A stretch of 64,000 nt of DNA from Comamonas flocculans. Its GTDB lineage: Bacteria > Pseudomonadota > Gammaproteobacteria > Burkholderiales > Burkholderiaceae_C. Below, piece by piece: positions 46,688-57,891 of this stretch. Under the pieces are notes generated by a model. It saw only the letters and a program-made list of their open reading frames with translations. It ran no database searches and was not told the DNA's origin. How positions within the stretch are numbered: the first letter of the stretch is position 1; the number at the start of each line of letters is the position of its first letter. The stretch covers positions 1,612,001 through 1,676,000 of the forward strand of contig NZ_CP042344.1 in NCBI RefSeq assembly GCF_007954405.1, read 5' to 3'. Both the position numbers and the translations under genes were made by a program.

Positions 46688-47620
46688 CTACATGCCCAGC
46701 ATGATCTTCAGGTTCTGCACCGCCGCGCCGCTCGCGCCCTTGCCCAGGTTGTCCAGGCGCGCCACCAGCACCGCCTGGCGGTAGTCCTCATTGCCGTAGA
46801 CGCGCAACTCCAGGTGGTTGGTGTCGTTGAGGGCCAGCGCATCGAGCTTGCCGCTCTCGGTGGCGGGCAGCACCTGGACGAAGTGCTCGGGCGTGTTGGT
46901 GCGGGCGTAGTGGGCGGCCAGCACCTCATGCAGGTCGGAGGCCCTGGGCGCGCCGCTGAGCAGGTCCAGGTGCAGCGGCAGCTCCACCAGCATGCCCTGG
47001 CGGAAATTGCCCACGGCCGGCACGAACAGCGGGCGGCGCTTCACGCCGGTGTACTTCATGATCTCGGGCAAGTGCTTGTGCGACAGGCCCAGCGCGTAGA
47101 GCTCGTAGGGTGCGGCCTCGCCTTTTTCATAGGCTTCGATCATGCTGCGCCCGCCACCCGAATAGCCGCTGACCGAGGGCAGCACCAGCGGGTAGTCGTC
47201 GGGGATCAGTCCGGCGTCCACCAGCGGGCGCAGCAATGCGATGGCGCCGGTGGCGTAGCAGCCGGGGTTGGCCACGCGCTCTGCGCTGCGGATCGCTTCG
47301 AGCTGCCCGGGGGCGAGTTCGGGAAAGCCGAATACCCAGCTCTCGGCGGTGCGGTGGGCGGTGGAGGCGTCGATGATCTTGATGCGCCGCCCGCCCTCGG
47401 CGGCGATGGCATCCACCATGGCCACCGTCTCGCGCGCCGCATCGTCGTGCAGGCACAGGATGACCAGGTCCACCCCGGCGACCAGGGTCCGCTTGGCCTG
47501 CGCGTCCTTGCGCAGCAGGGGGTCTATGCTGACCAGCTCGACGCCGGCGAGCTGTTGCAGGCGCTCGCGAATCTGCAGGCCGGTGGTGCCGGCTTCGCCA
47601 TCAATGAATACCTTGGCCAT
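46688..47620 (-). CDS. argC: N-acetyl-gamma-glutamyl-phosphate reductase (type 2)
   Basis: 310 residues. NADP-binding N-terminus [17 protein letters not shown], catalytic Cys in [10 protein letters not shown], and the conserved [14 protein letters not shown] loop. Length and the GEAGTTG start fit the short type-2 ArgC. It reduces N-acetylglutamyl-phosphate in arginine synthesis. AAGGAG precedes the ATG at the right distance; the longer upstream frame is excluded. It diverges from sucC. Confidence 0.95.
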   Translation of the reverse strand: MAKVFIDGEAGTTGLQIRERLQQLAGVELVSIDPLLRKDAQAKRTLVAGVDLVILCLHDDAARETVAMVDAIAAEGGRRIKIIDASTAHRTAESWVFGFPELAPGQLEAIRSAERVANPGCYATGAIALLRPLVDAGLIPDDYPLVLPSVSGYSGGGRSMIEAYEKGEAAPYELYALGLSHKHLPEIMKYTGVKRRPLFVPAVGNFRQGMLVELPLHLDLLSGAPRASDLHEVLAAHYARTNTPEHFVQVLPATESGKLDALALNDTNHLELRVYGNEDYRQAVLVARLDNLGKGASGAAVQNLKIMLGM

Positions 47621-47672
47621 GGGTGTGCTCCTTGGGGCGGTGGGGCAAGGCGGGTGCCGGGCGCCTTGCCTG

Positions 47673-47687
47673 TGTTGCGTCGCAACA
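47673..47687. promoter_or_regulatory. Palindrome between argC and sucC
   Basis: TGTTGCG (47673-47679), one T, CGCAACA (47681-47687): a perfect 7-bp inverted repeat in the 206-nt divergent spacer of argC and sucC. It is 53 nt before the argC start and about 140 nt before sucC. It looks like an operator half-site pair. No clear -10/-35 match could be fixed. Confidence 0.4.
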
Positions 47688-47826
47688 TGATACATTTGCC
47701 GATTGCCGAGGTCGTCGTGCCCCTGCGCTCGCAGCCGCGCCACGACCCCTGACCCGATCCCGCGCTCCTGGCAAGCGCTCTTCGGCAGCACGGGTAAGAC
47801 ACCATCCTTCCATTGAGAGAGCCCTC

Positions 47827-48987
<1,161 letters not shown>

Positions 48988-49002
48988 GACCGGGAGCATT
49001 TC

Positions 49003-49896
49003 ATGTCGATTTACATCAACAAAGACACCAAGGTCATCACCCAGGGCATCACCGGCAAGACGGGCCAGTTTCATACCGCCAAGTGCCAGGAATACGCCAA
49101 TGGCAAGAACTGCTTCGTCGCCGGCGTCAACCCCAAGAAGGCTGGCGAGAAGATCTTCGACATCCCGATCTACGGCACCGTAAAGGAAGCGGCGAAGGAA
49201 ACCGGCGCCACCGTGAGCGTGATCTACGTGCCGCCGGCGGGCGCCGCCGCGGCCATCTGGGAAGCGGTGGAAGCCGACCTGGACCTGGCGATCTGCATCA
49301 CCGAAGGCATACCGGTGCGCGACATGCTGCAGCTGCGCAACCAGATGAAGGCCAAGGAAGCCAAGGGTGGCAAGAAAACCCTGCTGCTCGGCCCCAATTG
49401 CCCCGGCCTGATCACGCCCGACGAGATCAAGATCGGCATCATGCCCGGCCACATCCACAAGAAGGGCCGCATCGGCGTGGTGTCGCGCTCGGGCACGCTC
49501 ACCTATGAGGCCGTGGCGCAGCTGACCGAGCTGGGCATCGGCCAGTCCACCGCCGTCGGCATCGGCGGCGACCCGATCAACGGCCTCAAGCACATTGACG
49601 TGATGCAGGCCTTCAACGACGATCCCGACACCGACGCCGTGATCATGATCGGCGAGATCGGCGGCCCCGACGAGGCCGACGCCGCGCGCTGGTGCAAGGC
49701 CAACATGAAGAAGCCCATCGTCGGCTTCATCGCGGGCGTGACGGCACCGGCCGGCAAGCGCATGGGCCACGCGGGCGCGCTGATCTCGGGCGGTGCCGAC
49801 ACGGCCGAGGCCAAGCTGGCGGTGATGGAAGAGTGCGGCTTCAAGATCACGCGCAACCCTTCGGAGATGGGGCGCCTGCTCAAGACGCTCATCTGA
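49003..49896 (+). CDS. sucD: Succinyl-CoA synthetase alpha subunit
   Basis: 297 residues. CoA-binding Rossmann domain with [45 protein letters not shown], and the phosphorylated histidine in [11 protein letters not shown]. It catalyses the CoA ligation step together with SucC. It ends 26 nt before a strong terminator, so sucCD is a two-gene operon. Confidence 0.98.
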   Translation: MSIYINKDTKVITQGITGKTGQFHTAKCQEYANGKNCFVAGVNPKKAGEKIFDIPIYGTVKEAAKETGATVSVIYVPPAGAAAAIWEAVEADLDLAICITEGIPVRDMLQLRNQMKAKEAKGGKKTLLLGPNCPGLITPDEIKIGIMPGHIHKKGRIGVVSRSGTLTYEAVAQLTELGIGQSTAVGIGGDPINGLKHIDVMQAFNDDPDTDAVIMIGEIGGPDEADAARWCKANMKKPIVGFIAGVTAPAGKRMGHAGALISGGADTAEAKLAVMEECGFKITRNPSEMGRLLKTLI

Positions 49897-49922
49897 GCGC
49901 TGCGGAACCTGAAGGAGACAAG

Positions 49923-49950
49923 GCCAGCTGTGCATTCAGCTGGCTTTTTT
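49923..49950 (+). terminator. Intrinsic terminator of sucCD
   Basis: GCCAGCTG (49923-49930) and CAGCTGGC (49937-49944) form a perfect 8-bp stem with a 6-nt loop, followed by six T (49945-49950). It lies 26 nt after the sucD stop codon. Confidence 0.95.
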
Positions 49951-50037
49951 CGCATGGGGCGGCATGATTTGCAATCTTTTGCAGATCCGGCGCCCGGCGG
50001 TGTTACAAACCTCCGTTCATCCAGACCGGCTTGACCG

Positions 50038-50823
50038 ATGCCCTTGCCCCTGACCTACGAGTTTTGCGCGCGCACCGACACAGGCCGGGTGCGCAGCAAC
50101 AACGAGGACTCGGTGGCCGTGAGCCGCGACGCGCGCATGGTCATCGTGGCCGACGGCATGGGCGGCTACAACGCCGGTGAGGTGGCCAGCGTGATGGCAG
50201 TGCAGATCCTGAACCGGGAGCTGCGCAACCGCCTGGTGGCCGCCGGCGGCGCCGCCGACGGAGAGCTGGTGCGCGAGATGCTGGCCACGGGCGTGGAGCG
50301 CGCCAATGCCGCGATCTACCAGGCAGCGAAGGCGCATGCCCACTACGCCGGCATGGGCACGACGCTGGTGGCCGGTCTGTTCGGCGACGAGCGGGTCATC
50401 ATCGGCCACATCGGCGATTCACGCGCCTACCTGTTGCGCGGGCGCCGCCTGAGCCGCCTCACGCGCGACCACACCTGGCTGCAGGAACAGGTGGACAAGG
50501 GCGTGATGACGCCGCAGCAGGCGCAGCGCTCGGGCATGCGCAGCCTGCTCACGCGCGCCATTGGCGTGGACCCCAGGGTTCGGCTGGAGATCAACGAATT
50601 CCCCGTGCAGGACGCCGATCTGTTCCTGTTTTGCTCCGACGGCCTGACCGACAGCATCGACGACGCCGAGCTGGCCATCTTGCTGCGCGACCCGCTGCCG
50701 CTGCCCAGACTTGCCGAGCGACTGATACAGCAGGGCAACGCCCTGGGCGGGCGCGACAACATCAGCGTCCTGCTGGTGCGCGCCATTGAGCCGGGCGCTG
50801 CGGCGCCTGGCGATCCCGGATAA
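50038..50823 (+). CDS. PP2C-type serine/threonine phosphatase
   Basis: 261 residues. All PP2C metal and phosphate motifs are visible: RSNNEDSVAV, VADGMGGYNAGEVAS, GHIGDSRAYLLR, FCSDGLTDSI, GRDNISVLLV. Manganese-dependent soluble protein phosphatase of the Stp1/PrpC class. It is followed 25 nt on by an FHA gene, a phosphothreonine reader, but no Ser/Thr kinase lies in the window. Targets unknown. Confidence 0.94.
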   Translation: MPLPLTYEFCARTDTGRVRSNNEDSVAVSRDARMVIVADGMGGYNAGEVASVMAVQILNRELRNRLVAAGGAADGELVREMLATGVERANAAIYQAAKAHAHYAGMGTTLVAGLFGDERVIIGHIGDSRAYLLRGRRLSRLTRDHTWLQEQVDKGVMTPQQAQRSGMRSLLTRAIGVDPRVRLEINEFPVQDADLFLFCSDGLTDSIDDAELAILLRDPLPLPRLAERLIQQGNALGGRDNISVLLVRAIEPGAAAPGDPG

Positions 50824-50848
50824 TTGCGCAAGAGAGAGGAAACATTGC

Positions 50849-51451
50849 ATGCCCAGTCTGGTTTTTCTGCTTGACGGAGCGGTAGTCAAGGAGGTCGAGC
50901 TCGTCAAGCCCCGCACGACGCTCGGGCGACGCCCCAACAACGATATCGTCATCGACAACCTCACCGTCAGCGGCGAACACGCGGTGCTGCACATGCAGGG
51001 GCATGCGGTGGAGGTCGAAGACCTGCAAAGCACCAACGGCACCTTCGTCAACGGCCAGCCGGTCGAGCGCCAGCTGCTGCGCGACGGCGACCAGATCATC
51101 ATCGGCAAGTACGAGGTGCGCTTTGCCGACGCGCGCCAGCGCTTTGCCAGCGCGCCGCAGCCGGCGGCGGTAGCGGCGCCGGTATCCGCTCCCCAGAGTG
51201 CCCTGGTGCGCGTGCTCACCGGGCCGGGTGCGGGACGCGAGGTGCAGCTGACCAAGGTCGTGACCACGCTGGGCAAGCCCGGCGAGTCGGTGGCCTCCAT
51301 CACGCACCGCCCGCACGGTTATGTGCTGGCGCAGGTCGACGGCAATACGCCGCCTTCGGTCAACGGGCAGGACGTGGCCGAACCCCGCGCGCTCGCGCAC
51401 GGCGACCGCATCCGGCTGGCCGACGTGGAGATGGAGTTCACGCTGCGGTGA
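50849..51451 (+). CDS. FHA-domain protein
   Basis: 200 residues. N-terminal FHA domain: TTLGRRPNNDIVIDNLTVSG, the conserved SGEH and DLQSTNGTFVNG. After a short Ala/Pro linker the C-terminal part (VRVLTGPGAGREVQLTKVVTTLG..VNGQDV) looks like a second, weaker FHA fold that lacks the usual Arg/Ser. FHA domains bind phosphothreonine. The start is MPSLVFLLDG at 50849, with AGAGAGGA upstream. It is grouped with the PP2C phosphatase. Confidence 0.9.
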   Translation: MPSLVFLLDGAVVKEVELVKPRTTLGRRPNNDIVIDNLTVSGEHAVLHMQGHAVEVEDLQSTNGTFVNGQPVERQLLRDGDQIIIGKYEVRFADARQRFASAPQPAAVAAPVSAPQSALVRVLTGPGAGREVQLTKVVTTLGKPGESVASITHRPHGYVLAQVDGNTPPSVNGQDVAEPRALAHGDRIRLADVEMEFTLR

Positions 51452-51577
51452 GGCCTCTTGCGGGCATTCCCCACGGATAATGCCGCCCAGTGCCCGGGCG
51501 GCGCGCTGAGCGGTGGCGGGCGCCGGCACGCTGTTTGCAGGCTGTATGGCATGAGCATGAAGTGTGGGTAGCAAACC

Positions 51578-52369
51578 ATGAAGGTAAGCGTGCTGGGATG
51601 CAGTGGCTCCATCGCCCGCGGTTGCCGCACGACCGCCTTCCTGCTGGGCGAGCATGTGCTGGTCGACGCCGGCACCGGTGTGGGTGAGCTCAGCGTGGCG
51701 CAGATGCGCGCGGTCAGCCACGTCTTTCTGAGCCATTCGCACCTGGACCACATCGCCGCGCTGCCGTTGCTGCTCGATACCGTGGGCAGCCGCCGCGCCG
51801 CGCCCCTGCAGGTGTTCGCCTTGCCACAGACCATCGAGGCCTTGCGCCGGCATGTGTTCAACGACGTCATCTGGCCCGACTTCACGCGCATCCCCAGCAC
51901 CCGGGCGCCCATGGTGCAGCTGCACCCCATCGGCGTGGGCGACGTGCTGGTGGCGGCCGGCATCACGCTGGAGGTGCTGGCCGCGCGCCACAGCGTGCCG
52001 GCCGTGGGCTATGCGGCGCGCGGCCAGGGCGCGTGGTGGGTGTTCAGCGGCGACACCGAAGGGCAGGAGCCGGCCTTCTGGCAGCGCGTCAACGCGCTGC
52101 AGGCCGAGGCGCCCGGCGTCGGCGCGCTGGTGATCGAAACCGCCTTCAGCGACCGCGAGCAGGTGCTGGCGCGCAAGAGCGCGCACCTGTCGCCTTCCAG
52201 CCTGGCGCAGGAGCTGGCCCAGTTGCAGCCCAGGGGGCGCTTCCCGATCTACCTGTCTCACTTCAAGCCCAGCGAGGGAGCAAGCATCCTGGCCGAAGTG
52301 CGCGCACTTGAGGCCGATGGGGCGCTGCAGATCATCGACCTGCAGACGGTGGATGAACTGCGACTCTGA
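51578..52369 (+). CDS. Metallo-beta-lactamase-fold hydrolase, class II cyclic phosphodiesterase-like
   Basis: 263 residues. Metal-binding SHSHLDHIAALPLLLD near residue 52, VFSGDTEG, and C-terminal YLSHFKPSEG give the HxHxDH pattern of the family, and the order of motifs resembles class II 3',5'-cyclic-nucleotide phosphodiesterases. The N-terminal MKVSVLGCSGSIARGCRTTAF is also typical. The reaction is therefore probably hydrolysis of cAMP/cGMP, but could be another phosphodiester. It lies 126 nt after the FHA gene and converges on metH with a 9-nt gap. Confidence 0.83.
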   Translation: MKVSVLGCSGSIARGCRTTAFLLGEHVLVDAGTGVGELSVAQMRAVSHVFLSHSHLDHIAALPLLLDTVGSRRAAPLQVFALPQTIEALRRHVFNDVIWPDFTRIPSTRAPMVQLHPIGVGDVLVAAGITLEVLAARHSVPAVGYAARGQGAWWVFSGDTEGQEPAFWQRVNALQAEAPGVGALVIETAFSDREQVLARKSAHLSPSSLAQELAQLQPRGRFPIYLSHFKPSEGASILAEVRALEADGALQIIDLQTVDELRL

Positions 52370-52378
52370 CGAGCGGTA

Positions 52379-55120
<2,742 letters not shown>

Positions 55121-55124
55121 CGAT

Positions 55125-55162
55125 CTCACCTGCGCGGAACGTGCGCGACGTAAACAGGTGAG
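55125..55162 (-). promoter_or_regulatory. Shine-Dalgarno/anti-Shine-Dalgarno pair controlling metH
   Basis: On the minus strand CAGGTGAG (55132-55125) is the metH ribosome-binding site. CTCACCTG (55162-55155), at the 3' edge of the riboswitch, is its perfect 8-bp complement, with 22 nt between. The first three bases of CTCACCTG also belong to riboswitch helix P1, so the two pairings exclude each other. This would give translation ON when SAH is bound. Confidence 0.75.
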
Positions 55163-55230
55163 CGCCGTTGGAGGAAATCCGCGTTTTCAAGCCTGACGGG
55201 CACGAATGGCCCGCTGCAGCGCTCCTTGAA
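55157..55230 (-). promoter_or_regulatory. S-adenosylhomocysteine (SAH) riboswitch
   Basis: Minus-strand sequence matches my memory of the SAH aptamer: AAGGAGCGCTGC at the 5' end, a TCAGGCTTG segment in the middle, and AACGGCGCTCACC at the 3' end. P1 pairs GAGCGC (plus 55219-55224) with GCGCTC (55160-55165). P2 is a CGGGC/GCCCG hairpin (55197-55213). CAAG (55225-55228) and CTTG (55188-55191) replace the commoner CGAG/CUCG pair, a compensatory change. SAH riboswitches usually control ahcY, metF or metH, in agreement with this place. Confidence 0.88.
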
Positions 55231-55334
55231 AAGGTTAGGCAATTTTATCGATGAGTGGCGCGCGCTGCAGTGCAGGGGCCAATGAGGCGCCGTAAGATGC
55301 CTCATCGTTTTGCCAGACATCACAAGGCCTCATC

Positions 55335-55586
55335 ATGCTCAGCTTGCTTGGAACCGCGCTTATCGGACTCGTCGTCGGCTTCATCGCCCGGGCCATCAAA
55401 CCCGGGAACGACAAGATGGGCTGGATCATGACCTGCGTGCTGGGCATCGCGGGCTCGTTCGCCGCCACCTATGCAGGGCAGGCCCTGGGGTGGTACCAGG
55501 TGGGGCAGTCGGCGGGCTGGATCGCCTCGGTGGTCGGAGCGATCGTGCTGCTGTTGATTTACGGCCTCCTGCGCAGGAAATCCTGA
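55335..55586 (+). CDS. GlsB/YeaQ/YmgE-family membrane protein
   Basis: 83 residues with three hydrophobic helices (LLGTALIGLVVGFIARAI, WIMTCVLGIAGSFAATYAG, WIASVVGAIVLLLIYGLL). GFIARAI-x-PG-x-D and GIAGSF match the transglycosylase-associated family of small stress-response membrane proteins. Full length for the family (about 80). It stands alone between the divergent metH leader and the convergent glycosyltransferase. Function of the family is unknown. Confidence 0.9.
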   Translation: MLSLLGTALIGLVVGFIARAIKPGNDKMGWIMTCVLGIAGSFAATYAGQALGWYQVGQSAGWIASVVGAIVLLLIYGLLRRKS

Positions 55587-55602
55587 TCGACCCGCGCGAG
55601 TC

Positions 55603-57087
55603 TCATCGCGCGCAAGCCGCGGGCACGTAGGCGCGCCAGTGCAGTGTCCAGGGCTCGCCGTCATGGGGCCAGCGCAACTGCCATTGGCCGCCGTGCCAGG
55701 AGCCATCGGCGGGAAGCCGATCCATCAGCGCCGCATGCCCTGACGGGTCATCGCCCGTCTGCCACAGCCATAGCCCACCGCGCGTTCGCAGGCGCTCCGG
55801 AGTGACCCAGGGGGATAAACGGGCGTCGCCGCCGATCAGGACCGACGGGCCGCTCGCCCGGGTGGCCGCGACCAGGCCCGACAGCCAGTCGTCTCCGGCC
55901 ACGACGTCCAACGGGCAGTGGCTGAGCTTTTGCCAGGTGCGCTGGGCATTTTGCGCCAGGGCCGCCTGCGGCCAATCGGTACGCGCGGGGCGCTGGCGCC
56001 ACTGGGCGCCGTAGGCCAGGGCCAGGCCGCTCAAGACCGAAACGGACACCAGCCAAAGCGCCAGTCCGCGCAACAAGCGGGGCCGTGCCGGGGCCAGCCA
56101 GGACTGGGGCCAAAGAGCCATCAGCAGCATTGCGCTGAAGGCCCACATCGGCACGCCCCACATGCCGCGCAAACGCGCACCCGTGACCACGCCAAGCAAG
56201 GTGACCAGCACGCCCGATCCCAGGGCCAGCGTCAGCACGTACCCTGGCCAGCGGCAGTGCCATCGCCACTGCGCCGCGCCCGCGCGCCTTGCACCCGATA
56301 GCGCCAGCAGGGCGATCACCGCCAGAGGCAGGTGGTTCAAGACTTGCGTGCCCAGGAAGCCAAGGGCCGCCCAGCGAGGATGGGCCGTGGTGGCCTCGGC
56401 GCGCGCGCTGGCATAGGCCATGGGAAGCCAATCGGTTTGCCACAGCCAATATAGATGCGGGGCAAACACCGCCAGCCCGACCAGCGCCGCCAGATACGGC
56501 CCGGGCTGCGAAAAGACCTGTCGCCGCGCGAACAGCAGGTACAGCCCCTGTACCGCCAGCAGAATCGCCACGGAATATTTGGTCAGCATGCCCAGCCCGG
56601 CGCACAGCCCCCACAGCAGCCAATCGCGCCGACGTCCGTCCTGCAGCGCCGCCAGCAGGCTGTAGCCCAGGGCCGCCCACAAGGGCATTTGCGCGATGTT
56701 GTGGTTGAATTCCAGCGCTGGCCGTGTGTAGTAGGCCACCGCCATGGTCAGCGCGGCGGCCAGGAAAGCGCGCTCACGATCCATCACGCGCAGGGCCGTG
56801 CGCCATACCAGCCACAGCGTCAGCGCGATGCATAGCTGACTCAGCAGAAACGGACCGGTCTTTCCCAGCAGCATGTGGAACACATGCAGCACCCAGGGGG
56901 CCAGGGGCGGGTGCTTGTAATAACCCCATTGCCATTCGCGGCCCCAGGTCAGGCTTTCGGTCACGTCCAGGGGAAGGCTGTCTATCAGCAGGGGCGGCAG
57001 CACGGACCACGCCAACAGGTACAACGAGGCAAGCACGCAGCAGGCGTACCCGGCAAGGAACAGGCGCGATCCGGCGGTCGATCTCAT
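55603..57087 (-). CDS. Glycosyltransferase of the ArnT/PMT-2 (GT39/GT83) type
   Basis: 494 residues, about 10-12 membrane helices. The first periplasmic loop has the acidic DVTESLTWGREWQWGYYKHPPL motif region (Asp-Glu and KHPPL), and FNHNIAQMPLWAALGYSLL follows, as in ArnT-like lipid-linked sugar transferases. A periplasmic domain lies after residue 390 (VVAGDDWLSGLVAATRASG). It moves a sugar from polyprenyl phosphate to an acceptor, perhaps lipid A or a glycan. It lies 50 nt downstream of the lipoprotein gene on the same strand. Confidence 0.87.
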   Translation of the reverse strand: MRSTAGSRLFLAGYACCVLASLYLLAWSVLPPLLIDSLPLDVTESLTWGREWQWGYYKHPPLAPWVLHVFHMLLGKTGPFLLSQLCIALTLWLVWRTALRVMDRERAFLAAALTMAVAYYTRPALEFNHNIAQMPLWAALGYSLLAALQDGRRRDWLLWGLCAGLGMLTKYSVAILLAVQGLYLLFARRQVFSQPGPYLAALVGLAVFAPHLYWLWQTDWLPMAYASARAEATTAHPRWAALGFLGTQVLNHLPLAVIALLALSGARRAGAAQWRWHCRWPGYVLTLALGSGVLVTLLGVVTGARLRGMWGVPMWAFSAMLLMALWPQSWLAPARPRLLRGLALWLVSVSVLSGLALAYGAQWRQRPARTDWPQAALAQNAQRTWQKLSHCPLDVVAGDDWLSGLVAATRASGPSVLIGGDARLSPWVTPERLRTRGGLWLWQTGDDPSGHAALMDRLPADGSWHGGQWQLRWPHDGEPWTLHWRAYVPAACAR

Positions 57088-57137
57088 GGATGACGTCTAC
57101 CGGATTGGCGTGGGCGCATGGGTGGCTTGAGCGTTCA

Positions 57138-57887
57138 TCAACGCACCGGCAGGAACTGCAGCAGCCCCGCGCCCAGCAGGCTCTGCACGTAGTTGATCGC
57201 GGCGCGGCGCATGCGCTCGTCGGCGAGCTGGGCCAGCAGATCCAGGCGCGCGATGATCTTGCCGAATTCGCGCTCGAAGCTCAGGTTGCGCGTGCCGTCG
57301 GGTGCGATCTCGTTGGCCAGCAGCAGCGGCTGGCCGCGCGCGTCGCGCCGCTGCGAAAGGATCCAGGCAGCGGTTTCCACGTTGCGCGCGGCGTTGTAGA
57401 CGTGCTGCGGATCGATGCCGTCGAGCAGGTAGAAGCTCGTCTTGCCGCCGTGCGCCGTGATCAGCATGTCCGCGGTGGCCAGGACGATGGCCGCGACGCG
57501 ATCCCCGGCGAACTCGCCGGACATGGCGTAGGCCATGGCGTCGATGTCGCGCCGCCCCTGCAGCGGCGCCCACGCCTGGTGCGAATCGATCGCGGTCTGG
57601 ATGCGCCGCAGTGCCTGCTCGCGGCTGGCGGCGCCTCCCGCGCGCCACTGCGAGGGGTTGCGCCGGTAGAGCTTGTCGGCCAGGCGCATCAGGCTCCGCA
57701 GGTTCTCGTGCATGGCAAGCGTCGCCGCGCGGTTGAGTTCGGATTGCGCCAGTTCGCCCTGGCTGGCCGGGGCGCCATGGACCTCGCCGCGCGTCGTCGG
57801 CGCGGGGCTGGAGCAGCCCAGCAGCAGCGCGGCGGCCATCAGGGCCAGTCCGTGGCCGAAGTGATGAAGGCGTCGCGCGACGTGCAT
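57138..57887 (-). CDS. Putative lipoprotein of unknown function
   Basis: 249 residues. Signal peptide with lipobox LLGC at about residue 25, then a soluble, mainly helical domain (ELAQSELNRAATLAMHENLRSLMRLADKLYRR; AMSGEFAGDRVAAIVLATADMLITAHGGKTSFYLLDG). The last third (EFGKIIARLDLLAQLADERMRRAAINYVQ) is also helical. I recognise no named family. It begins 4 nt after dinG, so it is co-transcribed with it; the link may be only positional. Confidence 0.78.
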   Translation of the reverse strand: MHVARRLHHFGHGLALMAAALLLGCSSPAPTTRGEVHGAPASQGELAQSELNRAATLAMHENLRSLMRLADKLYRRNPSQWRAGGAASREQALRRIQTAIDSHQAWAPLQGRRDIDAMAYAMSGEFAGDRVAAIVLATADMLITAHGGKTSFYLLDGIDPQHVYNAARNVETAAWILSQRRDARGQPLLLANEIAPDGTRNLSFEREFGKIIARLDLLAQLADERMRRAAINYVQSLLGAGLLQFLPVR

Positions 57888-57891
57888 GGGG

